Shown here one piece after another: positions 1-13,016 of a stretch of DNA of 64,000 nucleotides. The position numbers and the translations under genes were made by a program. The notes under the pieces were generated by a model. That model searched no databases, was not told the DNA's origin, and saw nothing but the letters and a program-made list of their open reading frames with translations. Every line of letters starts with the position of its first letter. The first letter of the stretch is position 1. The stretch lies in the NCBI GenBank assembly GCA_025175895.1, contig CM046004.1, forward strand, positions 5,022,001 to 5,086,000. The letters are read 5' to 3'. Origin of the DNA: Wurfbainia villosa (Eukaryota; Streptophyta; Magnoliopsida; Zingiberales; Zingiberaceae).

Positions 1-203
1 TAATGGAAGGTGTAGGCTTTAATATTGTTAAGGGTTTTTATGTCTCATCCTCTGCATGCAAATAACTATTATCTACATGGCATGACATACATGGCATACA
101 TCTACATGTCACGACACGCATGGCATAATGTTATGCATCTAATGCAATTACATGGCATACAATTATGTCATGTATATATTTCCTTATACGTCATAACTAT
201 TTA

Positions 204-458
204 TGGAAATAAAATATGTTTAAGATTTGATTCTCCAAATCAAATCATAATTAAATTAGGAAACAAATTTCCAAATCTAATCACATATTTTATTCATGGA
301 ATTATTTGATTAAAGAAAATCTATTTAGGAAACCAATTTCCTAAATCATTAAAACTACTTATGGAAATAAAATATTTTAAGATTTGATTTCCCAAATCAA
401 ATCATGATTAAATTAGGAAATAAATTTTAATCTAATCAAATATTTTATTTATGGAAAA
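204..458. repeat. Direct repeat, two copies of about 96 bp
   Basis: The segment at 204-300 recurs at 363-458 with a few substitutions and small gaps (offset about 159 bp). Both copies contain paired AT-rich words around AAATCAAATCAT and TTTATTYATGGAA, so each could also fold on itself. Confidence 0.75.
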
Positions 459-463
459 TATCA

Positions 464-600
464 ATTTCCATAAATACTTCCAACTTTCCAAAAGTGGAAG
501 ATTTCCATAAATACTTCTAGACTTTCCAAAATTGAAAATTTTCCATAAATACTTCTAAATTTCTAAAATTAGAAAATTTCCAGAAATACATTATGACTAT
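464..600. repeat. Short tandem repeat, period about 37-38 bp
   Basis: The word TTTCCATAAATACTTC occurs near 465, 502 and 541, with a decayed fourth start near 580. Each is followed by a variant of ACTTTCCAAAAKTGRAA. This is a minisatellite-like stretch of three to four units. Confidence 0.7.
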
Positions 601-1514
601 CGCAAAACCATTTTTACGATTATGTCGAAACACAACCCGGCTCGATACCATCATTGGTTTCCTAAGATCGGCAGGTGTGTTCGATCACGCTTTAAATACG
701 AACACAATGAAGCAATAAAATAATAAATCTACATTTATTACAACACACACAACACACGCATGCATATTACAACAAGTGTAGACATAACCGTAAATTTAAA
801 TTTGCAATAAAAGGAAATTTATCTACGTTATACCTTTTGTATGACGTGTAGCGGGAACGGCATCAACCGGAACGATCCTCGCTAGAATCGTCTCTATCCG
901 TATCCACGCCGAGTCCCTCGGGATGACTTCGCTAAGCCACGAGCTTCGTCTTCGTACGGGTTACTAGCCTCGTGTTGAAGACGACGTGATCGAGAGATGA
1001 TCACGATCCGAATCCAAATTCGGATCCTAATACGAGTTCTCAAAACTCGCTTCTCCGAGAGATATTCACAACCAATCGACGAATCCTTCGCCCTCCACTC
1101 AGGATTACCGAGATCAAATCCTAGAAGTTAGCATTGCCGCTCGAGTAAACCGCTGCCCAAACGACGCCCGACGAGAGGAGAAGCTGTCCGGAAAACTGGA
1201 CAGCTTTGGTGGAGGTGATAGGCACCGCCAACCAAGGGAGATAGAGCTCACCTTGATGCCAAACTTGAAGGAGATCGCCGAGCACTAACACAGCATGACG
1301 GGCGAGGGGAAGGAAGCAGCCTTCGACGCCGGATTGAGCCTCAAGGTGGGCGGCGGCAAGGAGGAGGAGAGTTAGTCTCGAATTTCTCCAAGGAGAGGTG
1401 GCAAAGAATTAGGGTTGTGGATTAGGCTTAATTATACATTAAGCCCACTTTTATAGAGAACTAATTCTCTTACTGGAGAATGGATCATATCCATAAAGCC
1501 CGTTAACCCGCTCC

Positions 1515-1665
1515 ATTAAGATAAGTTAAAATAAACCAAACCACGATGGTTTATTTTAAGTTAAAACGAACCGAACCAACTTTTGGTTCATTCGTTTAAA
1601 ATAAACCAAACCCTTTGGTTTATTCTCCTCCATTGGATTAGAACCAAACCATTTTGGTTCATCCA
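1515..1665. repeat. Cluster of short inverted repeats
   Basis: Three adjacent self-complementary segments are built from AAACCAAACC and its complement GGTTTGGTTT-like words, for example AAATAAACCAAACC followed by TTTGGTTTATT. No termination or promoter function can be assigned; it is most simply part of the surrounding repeat. Confidence 0.55.
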
Positions 1666-2804
1666 TTACGCCTTCATAAGACTCGCCCATCCGCCCATCA
1701 TGATCAAACGATTTCATGCCGCTACGCGTTTGGTCCAACCAAACCTAGTTTCTCCTGGCCCGAGAATCTCATTCTCGCTCGCTTTAAATCCTTCTGATTA
1801 CGCCCGCTGCGTGACCAAATAGGTTCTCGCTTTATGTTAGCCGCCTATAATTAACCATTAATTATGTAATCCATCATGAGTGACACCTAGTAGTACATCA
1901 TGATCCCCAATTAACCTAAAAGATCAACGGCCGATCCGTAACTATTTCTCAAATCCTTCAAGAAATGAATGATTCGCCCCATTCCTTCACTCATCTTATA
2001 CCCACTTGGTTCGTGATACATGATCTATAGTGTCACCTCACTAGTCGACTACATCACACCTAGCCCAAGCATCATTTCCTCGTCTACGGATTCTAGCATC
2101 GCACACGATCAAGAGTACTTACTCTAAACATGTAATGCTTTGGCCAAAGACTTTAGTAACAATCCGACGAGAGGCCATGGGTATACATCTCTCGCAAGGA
2201 GTGGTGAACCTTTATAGTTATTCAAACACCTTCGATCACTTCGACTTATACCCAATCATCCGTCCACATCTCCTAGAGATGTTTGCTTAAGATGTCAAAG
2301 CATAAGTCTCATGATCAAGATGACTCAATACCGCAAGTCAAAGGAACATCGACTTAAGCCACAAGAAGAACTTCATCGACATATCTATATACGCAGAGAA
2401 CCATACGTAAGTCTTACTACCGTCACTCCAACGAACTAGTTACCATAACTAAGATCCACGATTAACTCCGACATCACTATGTCTCCACCAAAGGAGAATC
2501 ACCGCTTGGATATACCAAGGAGTATACCGGTTAGTCTCGATGTAATCTGATGGTGTCCAAATCTATCAATTCATCGACTAGGGATAATTCCGATACATCA
2601 CAATTACACACGTAGAGATACTCACTAGTTGTGATCCAATCACAAATTCTCTCATGCCGTGAATCGACGCGATTCAAGAAATGAGTTTAAGATCCAATCA
2701 AATACATAAAACATGATACTCAAATAAATGAATCTTCATTTATCATATAAATGGTTCATACATAAGCGATCGCTTTAGACATCTCTCGTATATATTACTT
2801 AATA

Positions 2805-3401
2805 ATCTAGATATCTCATTTGCAGTAAATGTAGTAAGTCAGTTTCTCAACTCTTCGTGTAAAGAACATTAGGATGTTGTGATTCGCATTGTTCGATATA
2901 TCAGAGGCGCTCCAGAAAATGATCTTTTGTACGAAAACAAAGGACATACTCGAGTTATAAGATATTCGACGCAGATCGCAGGATCTCCATCGATAGAGAT
3001 CTACCTCCGATTTTGTATATTTATCGAGAATATTGTGGCAAGATCCAGTACAGAGGAAGAGTATCGAGCTATGACCAAAGCTAGTCAAGAGCTTATATAG
3101 CTCAAACAATTGCTTTAGAAGCTAAGGTTTGGAGATGTTACACAAATATCACTTATATGTGATAATCAGACCGCCATGCATATCATCTCAAATTCAGTTT
3201 TTCATAAGAGGACAAAGCATATTGAAGTCGACTGTCACTTTGTCAGAGAGAAAGTCATATCTGAAGAAATATCTACTAGTTTTGTTAACTCACATGATCA
3301 ACTAGCAGATATATTTACTAAGTCACTAAAAGGTCTCCAAATTGACTATATATGTAACAAGCTGAGTGCATATAATTTATATGCTTCAGCTTGAGGGGGA
3401 G
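2805..3401 (+). pseudogene. Ty1/Copia RNase H domain remnant
   Basis: Broken reading frames read in order through the end of a Copia reverse transcriptase and RNase H region: a RIVRYIRGAP segment at 2882, ARSSTEEEYRAMTKAS near 3031-3080, then HIEVDCHFVREKV and QLADIFTKSLKG at 3218-3336. Known intact Copia RNase H domains carry a longer loop and acidic residues that are missing or altered here, and in-frame stops occur (for example near 2870 and 3098). It ends with a stop at 3392-3394, immediately before a polypurine tract and LTR. It is a dead 3' end of a plus-strand Copia element whose upstream part is absent. Confidence 0.85.
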
Positions 3402-3640
3402 TGTTAGAATATTCTAAATATGGCTAGGGATAATTTGATATCCCTAAATATGGTTAGAGATAATTATTTTATCTCTTAGGATAAAGTTTGATATATTATT
3501 TTATTTTCTAGGATAGAGTTTGATTTATTTCTTAGAATAGGCCCTAACTTTATAATTAGGGATTCTTCCATGTAATAGATGTAGTTCTTTTTTTATGAAA
3601 TAACAATAAGTATAGGAGTCATTAAAAGTTTATAACTTAA
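3389..3640 (+). mobile_element. Polypurine tract and 3' LTR of the plus-strand Copia remnant
   Basis: The purine run TTGAGGGGGAG (3391-3401) is followed at 3402 by TGTTAGAATATT, the usual arrangement of Copia polypurine tract and LTR start. The LTR seems to run about 220-240 bp through AT-rich sequence to about 3640; its end was not resolved because no second LTR copy is present. Confidence 0.7.
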
Positions 3641-6600
3641 CCTCACTACATGTGATAGGAAGCACTTTTCCATCTTAGGAATGAGAGGGAAACTAATCCA
3701 AGTGCTCATACGAACTTTCATAATTTCGTTATCCCATTGAACCAAGATCTTGGGATCTCCAGTCAACAAGGTTGGGTTACCGCTATAAATGGTCTTATTT
3801 GTAGATTTTTAATTTCATTCCTTTTGATGTTCAGTATATTTGATCTCTACTTAAATCTTTTGTTAATGGATTCGTCAAGTTATCTTTTGATTTGACATAA
3901 TCAACAGAGATAACTCCATTTAAGATCAACTGCCTAATGGTGTTATGTCGTTGACGAATATGTCGCGACTTACCATTGTACATGCGATTTTATGCCCTTC
4001 CAATTTTCAATTGATTATGAAAATGTATCATTCAGTAGGCACTGGCTTTGCCCAACATGGGATATCCTCCAAGAGGTTATGAAGCCACTCGACCTCTTCT
4101 ACGGCTTTATCCAAAGTTATACACTCCGATTTCATTGTTGATCGAACTATACATGTTTGTTTCGTATATTTCCATGACACCGCTCCTCCACCAATGGTAA
4201 ATATATATCCACTAGTGAATTTAGAGTCTTTTGTGTCAAATATTCAATTTGTATCACAGTAGCCTTCTAGTACAACTGGATATCTAGCATAATGTAATCT
4301 ATATTCTAAGGTGTATCTTAAATATTTAAGAACCCTTGTCAATACCTTCCAGTGTATATGATTTAGATTACTTATAAATTTACTTAATTTGTTGACTACA
4401 TAGGCAATATCAGGACGTGCGCAGGTAGCGATATACATCAAACTGTCGATTATCCTCAGATATTCCAATTGGGATACGGGTTCACCATGGTTCTTAGCCA
4501 AATATAAGCTTAAGTCTATCGGTGTTTTTACAGGAGAAAGATCATTTGCATTAAATTTCCTTAGCATTGTCTCAATATAATGAGACTGCGACAATTCCTT
4601 CAGATGTCTTAGTGATCTTAATTCCAAGCATAATATTTGCTATATCCATATCTTTCATGTCAAAAGTTTTTATCATGATTATTCCCCAGAACATATCATC
4701 TATGTATAAACAGATGATGACAAATGAGTCAGGTATGCCTTTGATATATATGCATTTATCACATTCATTAATTTTAAATCCATTTGCCATCATCGTTTTG
4801 TCAAATTTCTTCTGCCATTATTTTGATGTTTGTTTTAGTCCATAAAGTGACTTTACAAGTTTGCACACTTTATTTTCTTATCCTGGAGCTACAAACTCTT
4901 CAGATTGCTCCATATATATTTCTTCTAATTCACCATTTAGAAGGGTTGTGTTCACATCCATTGATGTATCTTAAAATTATGTATTATAGCAATAACAATG
5001 AATATTCGAATGGATGTGATCCTTGTTACTGGTGAATATGTATTGAAGAAGTCAAGGCCTACCTTTTGTTTGAATCTTTTGGCTACTAGCCTTGCCTTAT
5101 ACTTGTCAATATATCCATCAACCTTACATTTCCTCTTTAGGATCCATTTACATTCTAAAGGCTTGATTCCAGGTGGAATATCCACCAATTCCCAAGTATG
5201 ATTTTGCATAATGGAATTTATTTCTTGAGGGTTTTTTTTCCCAAAAAGGAGTCTTAGAACTTAATAAGGCTTCACTTATTATCTTTGGTTCATTTTCCAA
5301 TATATAAGTCATGAAATCAAGTCCAAATGATTTTGCTATTTTAGTCCTCTTACTATGCCCTGGTTCTTCATTATTTCCAAGATTAACCAAATTTGTATCT
5401 TCGTAAGTTTTTTTATTTGAACTTTCTTCTTTTCTCTCTTTGCAAGGAAAGATACCTTCAAAAAATACAACATTCCTTGATTCTATAGTTGTTCTAACAT
5501 GTATATCAAGAATTAATTATTTATGTACCAAAAATCGATATGCACTACCATTATTGGCATATCCAATAAAGATGCAATCGATTGTTTTTGGTCCTATCTT
5601 ACTTTGCTTTGGCTTAGGCACTTCTACCTTAGCCAAATACTCCCACACTTTCAAATATTTGTAGGAAGGCTTATGCTCCTTCCATAATTCATAAGGAGTT
5701 TTATCTTTCTTTTTGTGAGAAATTTTATTAAGAATATGATTTGCCAATAAAATAGCTTCGCCCCATAAATTTTGGGGTAAGCTTGAACTTATCAACATAA
5801 CATTCATCATTTCTTTAAGAGTTCGATTCTTACGTTCGACAATCCCATTTGTAGGAAGGCTTATGCTCCTTCTATAACTCATAATGAAATATTTGTAGGA
5901 AGGCTTATGCTCCTTTCATAACTCATAAGGAGTGTTATCTTTCTTTTTGTGAGGAATTTTATTAAGAATATGATTTGCCAATAAAATAGCTTCGCCCCAC
6001 AAATTTTGGGGTAAGCTCGAACTTATCAACATAACATTCATCATTTCTTTAAGAGTTCGATTCTTACGTTCGACAATCCCATTTGATTGAGGAGAGTAAG
6101 AAGCTGTTGTTTGATAAATAATACTATATTTTGTGCATAATTCATTAAGTGAGCCATCATATTCTCCTCCTCGATCACTTCGAATTACTTTAATATGTTG
6201 ACTGATTTGATTCTCAACTTCGTTCTTATAATGTTTGAATGTTACTAAGGCTTCATTTTTGTCTTTCAATAGATACACATAATAGTATCTAGTACTTTCG
6301 TCGATGAAAGTAACAAAATATTTTTTTCTTCCTCTAGTTTGCATAAATTTTAAATCACATATATCACTGTGAATTAACTCTAAAAGAGTCGCCTTTCTTT
6401 CTACCGAATGGAAAGGTAACTTTGTCATTTTAGCTTTAATACATATTTCATATTTATGTGGTGAATCAATATTAAATACTGACAATAAATTTAAATTCAC
6501 AAGTCATCGTAAAGTGTTAAAATTTATATATCCAAGTCTAACATGCCATAAATTAGAACTCTCGACCAAGCAAGCAGAATTTATAATTTTATTATCGTTG

Positions 6601-7780
6601 AAGTCACGGTGTATAACCATTACATTCATTTTGAACAGATCGTTCTCCATATACCCTCTGCCTATGAATTGACCACATTTTGTCAATACAAATTTATTGG
6701 ACTCAAACACTAACTTGAAATCAGCTTTGACAAGGGCCGATCCCGACACTAAATTCTTTCGAATGTCGGGAACATGAAGTACATCAATTAGTGTCACTTC
6801 TTTGCCTGACGTCATTTTCAGTACCACTTTGCTAAGATCAACAATGTTGGAAGTTGTAGAGTTACCCATGATTAACATTCTCTCACTGATAGGGGTATAA
6901 GTTAAAATTGGGCATTGTCAGAGCATATATGCCATGTAGCACCGGTATCGACCCACCACTGTCTTGGATTATCCTTCAAGTTGGCTTTAAATACAATGAC
7001 AGTCATGTCTAATTCTGACATGTCTATTGGCACTAACTTATCTTCGACCATGTGCACTTGATTGACTTTCTTTGGACGTCAACAGTCTTTGGTCTTGTGA
7101 TTTGGTTTGCCATAGTTGTGACATGTTCTTTGGAACTTCTTGGCCTTCCATTGACTTTGTCCTTTGCTTGGATATTTTATTTTCTTGCCAGTGTTTGGTT
7201 TCAGTAGATTTGCTTTAGCATACATAGACATTTTTATTGATTCTGATTGCTTGCGATTATCTTCTTCAATTCACAGTCTTACAATCAAATCCTCAAGTCC
7301 CATCTCGTTTTGCTTGTACTTTAGATAATTTTTGAATTCTCTCCAGGAAGGTGGGAGTTTCTCGATTATCGCAACAACTTGAAAGGACTCATTCATTGTT
7401 ATGCCCTTGGCATGCAAACTATGTAGGACCAACTGCAATTCTTGGACTCGAGTCATCACAGTTTTGGAATCAATCATTTTTAAGTCTAAGAATTTGCCAA
7501 CGATGAATTTCTTCAATCCAGCATCTTCTGTTTTGTACTTCCATTCAAGAGATTCCAATAATTCCTTTGCAGTTGTCTTAGGATTATACACGTTATATAA
7601 CGTGTTGTCTAAGTCATTGAGGACATAATTTTTACATAATAAATCACTTTGTCCTCGAGCATCATATCGCCCTCTTTCTCTATCAATTTCTCCTAGAGAG
7701 ATTGTGAGGGCATCTTCACGTATTTAACCTCGCAAGGTTCAATGTGGTTAAGTAAAACATCTTTTGTTGTCATCTTTTGA
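3641..7780 (-). pseudogene. Ty1/Copia retrotransposon polyprotein, degenerate
   Basis: Read on the minus strand, blocks appear in the Copia order gag, protease, integrase, RT, RNase H. Gag (UBN2-like) covers about 7770-7271. A CCHC knuckle near 7130-7080 has its second Cys replaced by Tyr. The protease motif VDTGAT lies near 6955. GAG-pre-integrase and integrase (6878-5517) include HSDICDL, FVTFIDEST, IRSDRGGEY and NGIVERKNRT, so the D-D-E residues are visible. RT (5209-4244) includes ECKWILKRK, KARLVAKRF and the catalytic YIDDM. RNase H and the conserved tail lie at about 4250-3650. Frameshifts and stops break it into at least eight frames, so it is non-functional. It is oriented against the Copia fragment to its left, and no matching 3' LTR was found. 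Confidence 0.88.
5661..6084. repeat. Internal tandem duplication in the Copia integrase region
   Basis: About 190 bp at 5661-5850 recur at 5895-6084 with few changes (offset 234 bp), and an extra 44-bp piece of the same start lies at 5851-5894. The duplicated part encodes the end of the integrase core from NGIVERKNRT onward. The duplication arose inside the dead element, probably by slippage or unequal exchange. Confidence 0.9.
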
Positions 7781-8760
7781 AATAAGTACTGGTAAACTTC
7801 TCCAGTTTCTCACCATGTGTTGGTGGAACAGGGACCGTTGATGATGAATTATAATAGATTGCACGAAAAAATTTGTCTTAAGATTGTTGGTGTCCGGCGA
7901 ATGAGGTGCAACTGAAAAGGGTAGAATAACTGATAACACCACTTAGGCGTAGTCGAGACTAGAGTTGGACTCTATCTCCTTAAGACGAATTTGCCCTGCA
8001 CACGGTGCTCACGGAATATGACAATCGTCTCCCAAGATACCACAACTTTATCTTGCGATAGCAACATTGCAAATCACAAGATCTCTGAACCGAAGAAATT
8101 TTTCGAACTCTTCAAAATGCAAGTATGTAATGCAATGTTTGCTTTTCCTAATTAGAATGAATTGTATGAAACATTGAAGTGAGGGATCTTATTTATATTT
8201 GTGAAGAGGTAGAAGAATCTCTTGGTTGAATCAAATCTCATTCGTTTAATTTAATTGGATGATCAAGAGCGCATCGCTTCCCAAGAGACACAATATCTCT
8301 TTATTCGGATGCATCTAAGTCTTTCATTTTGAATTGGATGACCAAGATTGAGTCATCCAAAGGGTACTTATGCTCTTTCATTTGAATGAACTTGATTTAT
8401 CCATCTTAATCCGACGATCCAGATTAAGCCATATTAATTTCTCATTCATCCAAATTGAGAAATTATTTATTGGTTCAACCAATTTTCCAACGGAATCAGT
8501 CTGTCATTGGATAGGTTGCCATTGTATGTCACTGAAGAGTCATTCAAAGAACTCATACCGGTTCAGTGCTTATGCTCAGCTAAGCCAATTTAGGACATGT
8601 TGCCCTAGCCAGTTATAGAAAAGAACGAAGAACTCCTTTTTATACCGGCTCAGTTGTGATGCTCGGCTAGGCCAATGTGGCCCGGAAGACCACTATTTCA
8701 TGCAGAAAAAATTGAGCTTCAGAACATTTGTAATATTATGCGAACATTCATTGCATCAAA
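7781..8760 (-). mobile_element. Probable 5' leader and LTR of the minus-strand Copia element
   Basis: Non-coding DNA immediately 5' of the Copia gag on the minus strand, where an LTR would lie. It contains a diverged direct repeat: ACCGGTTCAGTGCTTATGCTC near 8560 and ACCGGCTCAGTTGTGATGCTC near 8643. No clear primer-binding site or LTR termini could be placed, so this rests on position only. Confidence 0.4.
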
Positions 8761-9762
8761 ATCAAATTATATAGGTTGATAAATGAAACGCCTGCATGCA
8801 AAGCGTTAAATTTTGACACAATTAGTGAAATATTACTTGAAATTTAACTTTATTTATGAGAGGTTAATTGAATGAAATTAAATTTTCTGTTCGATGCTAT
8901 TGGCTGAGGGGATGTAGCAACATTTTCTGATTGAGAAGCCCAAGAGTTGGCAACTGATGGAGAGCCACTCCTTCTAAAAAAGTTAAAAAGAAAAATCCTC
9001 AAAATGAGGAAAAGCCACAATTTTTCCTCTGTTTTATAGATAGATGTATAGCAGTCTCTGAATGAGGCACTGATATAATTGCACTTGAATTAATCAACTT
9101 GTCATAATCCAATGGTTCCAAATGCCATTTCAAATTATTGCAGTTTACCAGTATGTCTAATTTAAAATATCGTACCCAAGTGGAAGAGTAAAGTGGATCC
9201 TGCCTTTTGCCAAATCAAAATCTCGACAGGTCAGATTTCTTGAGCATGCCAATCTTCTGTAGCATATACCATTTTGAAGTTGGACGGGCTAGGCTAAAAA
9301 TTCTCCAAATAAGGTTATACGTAAAAATGGTTTTACATTGGTGACACAAACTTTGCTTGCCCAGAGTGTTTCAAAGATTTCTCTTTTCAGCAATGGTGGT
9401 TTCTGGAGTCTGGTTCTAATCAGGTGGACTATTATGTGGGTTTTACTTGGACTGTGCCGGCTGTCCTCTTGGGTTAGCTAACTACAAGGGAACATATAGT
9501 ACTTAAACAGGATATATAACCAGCATACAGTACTAATCTGAAATTTCATCACAAGAACCAAATTCTGGTGCCATCTATTTATTTATACATGCTTCATTTG
9601 TTGTGCTCAACTATGTCACTCCGAATGCTATTTTTAATGGATTCATTCCTATTCATTTGTAGATGCTTTCTGTGGTCGGCTCAACCATGTCAGTCCAATT
9701 ACTTTATTGCCTTCATAGATTAATTTTGACTAATTCAACTAACATATCTCTAATGTTTATAG
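8761..9762. other. Non-coding stretch upstream of the carrier exons
   Basis: No coding signal was found. The right end (to TTTATAG at 9762) is the 3' end of an intron entering the first visible carrier exon. No exon for the earlier carrier repeats was recognised in this kilobase. Confidence 0.5.
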
Positions 9763-10403
9763 CTATTATGTGGTGGTATTGCGGGATGTACTGCAGCCTT
9801 TTTTACAACACCCTTTGATGTGATCAAGACAAAATTGCAGACACAAGTGAGTTTTTAATTTTGTGTATTTTTTTAATGGATGGTCTGAATACGTATACAT
9901 TGAGCATGGACAAACTTCTATTACAATTTTTCCCATACAATGTAATTTCTCTTTTTAACCAGGCTCCTGGTACTCGGGCGAACTACAATGGAATTTTCCA
10001 TGCACTGCAAGAGATTACCAAGCAAGAAGGTTTGCAAGGACTTCACAGGTATACTATATTGTTATGACTGGTAGTTCGGTTACACATTTGCCTAGTCCCG
10101 GCAGTTATGTCGTCGCTATATCATTGCATTTAGACGTTTTGATTTTCAATCCAGAGCTTCTGCAAATTGCTTGGTATACTAGGTCCTTTTCTTTTGGCAT
10201 CTAATCGTTTCCTTCTCACCATCTTCAGGGGCTTGACTCCCAGATTGGCTATCTATATGTCTCAGGGAGCCATCTTCTTTGCATCATATGAGTTTCTCAA
10301 ATCAGTTTTTGATATGACAGTTAAGTCACCTGTTCAATCTATTCATAACAAACAAAATGTCAATAGTTCCACATCATCAGAAATGAGCAAACTGCATTCT
10401 TAA
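9763..10403 (+). CDS. Mitochondrial substrate carrier family protein, last three exons only
   Basis: Three exons splice in frame: 9763-9846 (phase 0, donor GTGAGT), 9963-10048 and 10229-10403, ending in TAA. They give 114 residues covering the third repeat of an SLC25-type inner-membrane transporter. Exon 1 carries the signature PFDVIKTKLQTQ, matching PX[DE]XX[RK]. Exon 2 has the matrix-helix segment EITKQEGLQGLHRG, and exon 3 has GLTPRLAIYMSQGAIFFASYE, the sixth transmembrane helix. Intact family members have three repeats in about 300 residues or more. The first two repeats and the start codon are not visible, and Copia debris lies upstream. Either the 5' exons lie beyond the elements to the left or the gene is a 5'-truncated copy. 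The splice sites and frame are intact, so decay is not evident in what remains. The substrate cannot be told. Confidence 0.8.
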
Positions 10404-11178
10404 ACCGAACTACCTGGTCTGTCAACTATCCAGGCATAGTGTAGTTTTTGGTGAACCAAGGAATTTTGTTTTTTGGCGAGCCAAGGAATCCTTATTTATT
10501 TGGAACACAAGTTGCGGTCACATATTTGGAAACTGTGTCTTCACAGGAGATTCATAATATCGCCACAATCGGAACTCTTTGTTTGATGTTCTTTCTCATT
10601 CCCATTCTTTTTAGGTGGGAACAAAAATTCCATCTGCTTTAACATTATTATCCTTTCCCCTATGGCATGTATATTGCCATTTCATTCTTCAAGAGTGGTC
10701 GGTTGTTTTTCTCTGCCAGGACTAAGGATCTTGGCGTTCCAGTGTAACCTTTATTCTTTTCCGGCTTGCTCAACTCACCTGGAGTGTTAGGGAATGCAAT
10801 CAGTCCTTGTCGTGAGATGGAACAACTTTTTTCCGGCATTGTTAATAGATATGTTAGTTTTCAAATTTACAAGTTTGTTATACATTTTGAGAAACACTGT
10901 TTTTTTTTTAAATAATGTTTTCTTGTTCCATCTCCTGTAACATAGGAAAGTTATGATGTACATGAATTTTATTTCCGTGTTACAATTTATCAGATTATAT
11001 GGTGCATTTTAGTATAGGCTTTACCAATTCTTGCTTGGATCGGATTGTCTTCCATTTTTATTTTCATTTATTATATTCATTCTCATCTTCATCTTCATTG
11101 AATATTCAGTTTTCATCTTCATTCCTATACCGAGAATCGAATATTTATATTCTATCTAAATATCTTATTATCATTTAC

Positions 11179-11181
<3 letters not shown>
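10404..11181. other. 3' flank of the carrier gene, no gene seen
   Basis: Probable 3' untranslated region followed by AT-rich DNA. Short frames (for example 10448-10642) show no family likeness. Nothing else could be supported. Confidence 0.5.
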
Positions 11182-11238
<57 letters not shown>

Positions 11239-11781
11239 CGATCGCCGGATCGCGCCGGAAGTGGCGCGCCATCGCCGCCGCGATTCGCCGGATCGCGCCG
11301 AATCCCGGCCAAGATTACGCCGGGAAGGACCGCTCGGCGCCGGGCTCCTTCCCGGCCGGATTCGGCCGGCCGCGATTCGGCCGGACCGCCCTATCGCGGC
11401 CGGCAGCGGGTCAGCACATCCGGGCCGCGACGGCTTGATTCGGCCGGATCGCGGCCGGAATCCGCCGGGGGAAGGACCGCCAGAGCCGGGCGGTCCTTCC
11501 CGACGCCAGGCGGGCCGGATTCGGCCGCGATCCGGCCGATCGCGGCCGGCAGCGGTCATACGCATCACGGCCAGCGCGATTAGGCCGGATCGCGCGGACT
11601 GGGCTGGCCACAATCCGGCCGGTTGGGTCCGGCTGATCGGGCGAGGTGCGGTTCCAACGCATTCGGTCCGGCGGCTACGAGATGGTCGGACGGCTGGCTG
11701 GCAACAAGGGCGATGAGTCGGCGCAGAGAACAAAGAAGTGCTCACGGCGCTGGTAAATCGTGAGCGCAGGAGAACACGATC

Positions 11782-11815
<34 letters not shown>
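11182..11815. repeat. GC-rich island 1 bracketed by (TA)n microsatellites
   Basis: A (TA) run of about 27 units (11182-11235) is followed by about 550 bp of very GC-rich, CpG-rich low-complexity DNA (11236-11783), then another (TA) run (11784-11815). The island is built from permutations of CGGCCGGATCGCG and GATTCGGCCGG. Both strands stay open in several frames because the word set lacks stop codons, so these frames are not genes. The same architecture recurs at 12534 and 49606. Confidence 0.8.
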
Positions 11816-12533
11816 TAAATTTTTAAAAGAACAATAAAAATTAATAAATTAAACATCATCATAATAATAATAATATATTAAAAATAATTTATTTCAACAT
11901 CAATAATTTAATTAGATATTCAGATAGAATATAGAGCGGATTTTATAATTGTAGTGTCAACTGTTGTTGCCAATCAGTGTATGGGTCCAGGTCCCTGTTG
12001 CTCGTGTTTGTACGACGATGCTTGATGTTGTTGTCTGAATGAACCTCACCGGTGTCGCTGCCATCGCCATTGTTGCATGCCTCTAACTGAAGAAACACCT
12101 GTCATCTCTATTTAAATCGGCTCCTTTCGGTCTTGAGTGCAATGGTTGGTTGGAATTGTTAATCCAGTGATTCTTTCATTTTAATTTTCAGGATTCAAAA
12201 GAGAATAAATTATATTCTAAATACGATTGATAAAATAATAAATGATCTGAATTCAAAATACAAAACAGAGTCTTTGAAATTATTCTCTGGCCTATCAACA
12301 CGCCGCTCCTTTTGGTCTAGATTGAGCAATAATGACCCGGTCATCTCTCCACGTAATGGCCGAGCATTGACAAGACCTACGACAAGCATAAAACCTGATT
12401 TCATATTGGACTTCAAGGTGAGTTGACATTTGTGGCTTCTTCTACCTTATTGCCGGATTTCATTAGCAGCTCGTTGGCGAGGAATCATAAAGATTCCTTG
12501 TTGGAGTTTTTACTCAAAATGTCATAGTTAGGT
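11816..12533. other. Spacer between GC islands 1 and 2, no gene seen
   Basis: Mixed, mostly AT-rich DNA with short frames only. No recognisable coding, RNA or TE signal. Confidence 0.5.
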
Positions 12534-13016
12534 TATATATATATATATATATATATATAGAATTTTGATCTCCTCCGCGATTGAACCGTCCACGTCTCCT
12601 CCGTGACGCGCCGACTCGCCGTTGTTCCTCGTGCCGCCGCCAAGGCTCGACCACTCCGGCCGCCGGACGACGTGCGATCGACGCCAGTCGCCGACGGTCC
12701 GAGCGACTCGAGCCACCGGATTCCGGCCGCGATTCGGCCGAATCCGGCGACCGCGACCAGCGGTCGGGCGCCGAACTGCCGGCCGCGACCACGGATTCGA
12801 CCGAATCGCAGCCGGAATCCGACCGGGAAGGATCGCGGCCGGCGGCCGCCCCCGCCAGATTCCGACCGCGACGTTGGATTTCGGCCAATCGCGCCGGAAT
12901 CTGGCGGCGCCGAGTCCTCCAAACGTCCGACGACTTGGCCGCCGATCGCGCTAGTTCGGCGGCGAACCGGCGAAGGTGGCTCGGTCGTCGCGGACGATTC
13001 GATCGTGTAGAAAAAA

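Larger units (their letters stand above)
1..2804. repeat. Non-coding repeat DNA, probably LTR-retrotransposon-derived
   Basis: No coding region can be supported here; the open frames are short and show no family likeness. The stretch holds internal direct repeats (204-600), a cluster of small inverted repeats (about 1515-1660) and a long non-coding tract of moderate GC. It ends abruptly at about 2805, where degenerate Copia sequence starts in mid-domain. That looks like the long non-coding LTR or internal region of a LARD-type element, but I could not find paired LTRs, a primer-binding site or a TSD, so the class is inferred. Confidence 0.45.

Noticed and set aside
25..309. 94-codon ORF at the window start
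   Set aside because: It overlaps AT-rich direct repeats and has no family likeness.
11152..11745. Long overlapping ORFs on both strands (up to 197 codons)
   Set aside because: They run through GC-rich low-complexity DNA and into TA repeats (YIYIYI translations). Several frames are open at once because the words lack stop codons.
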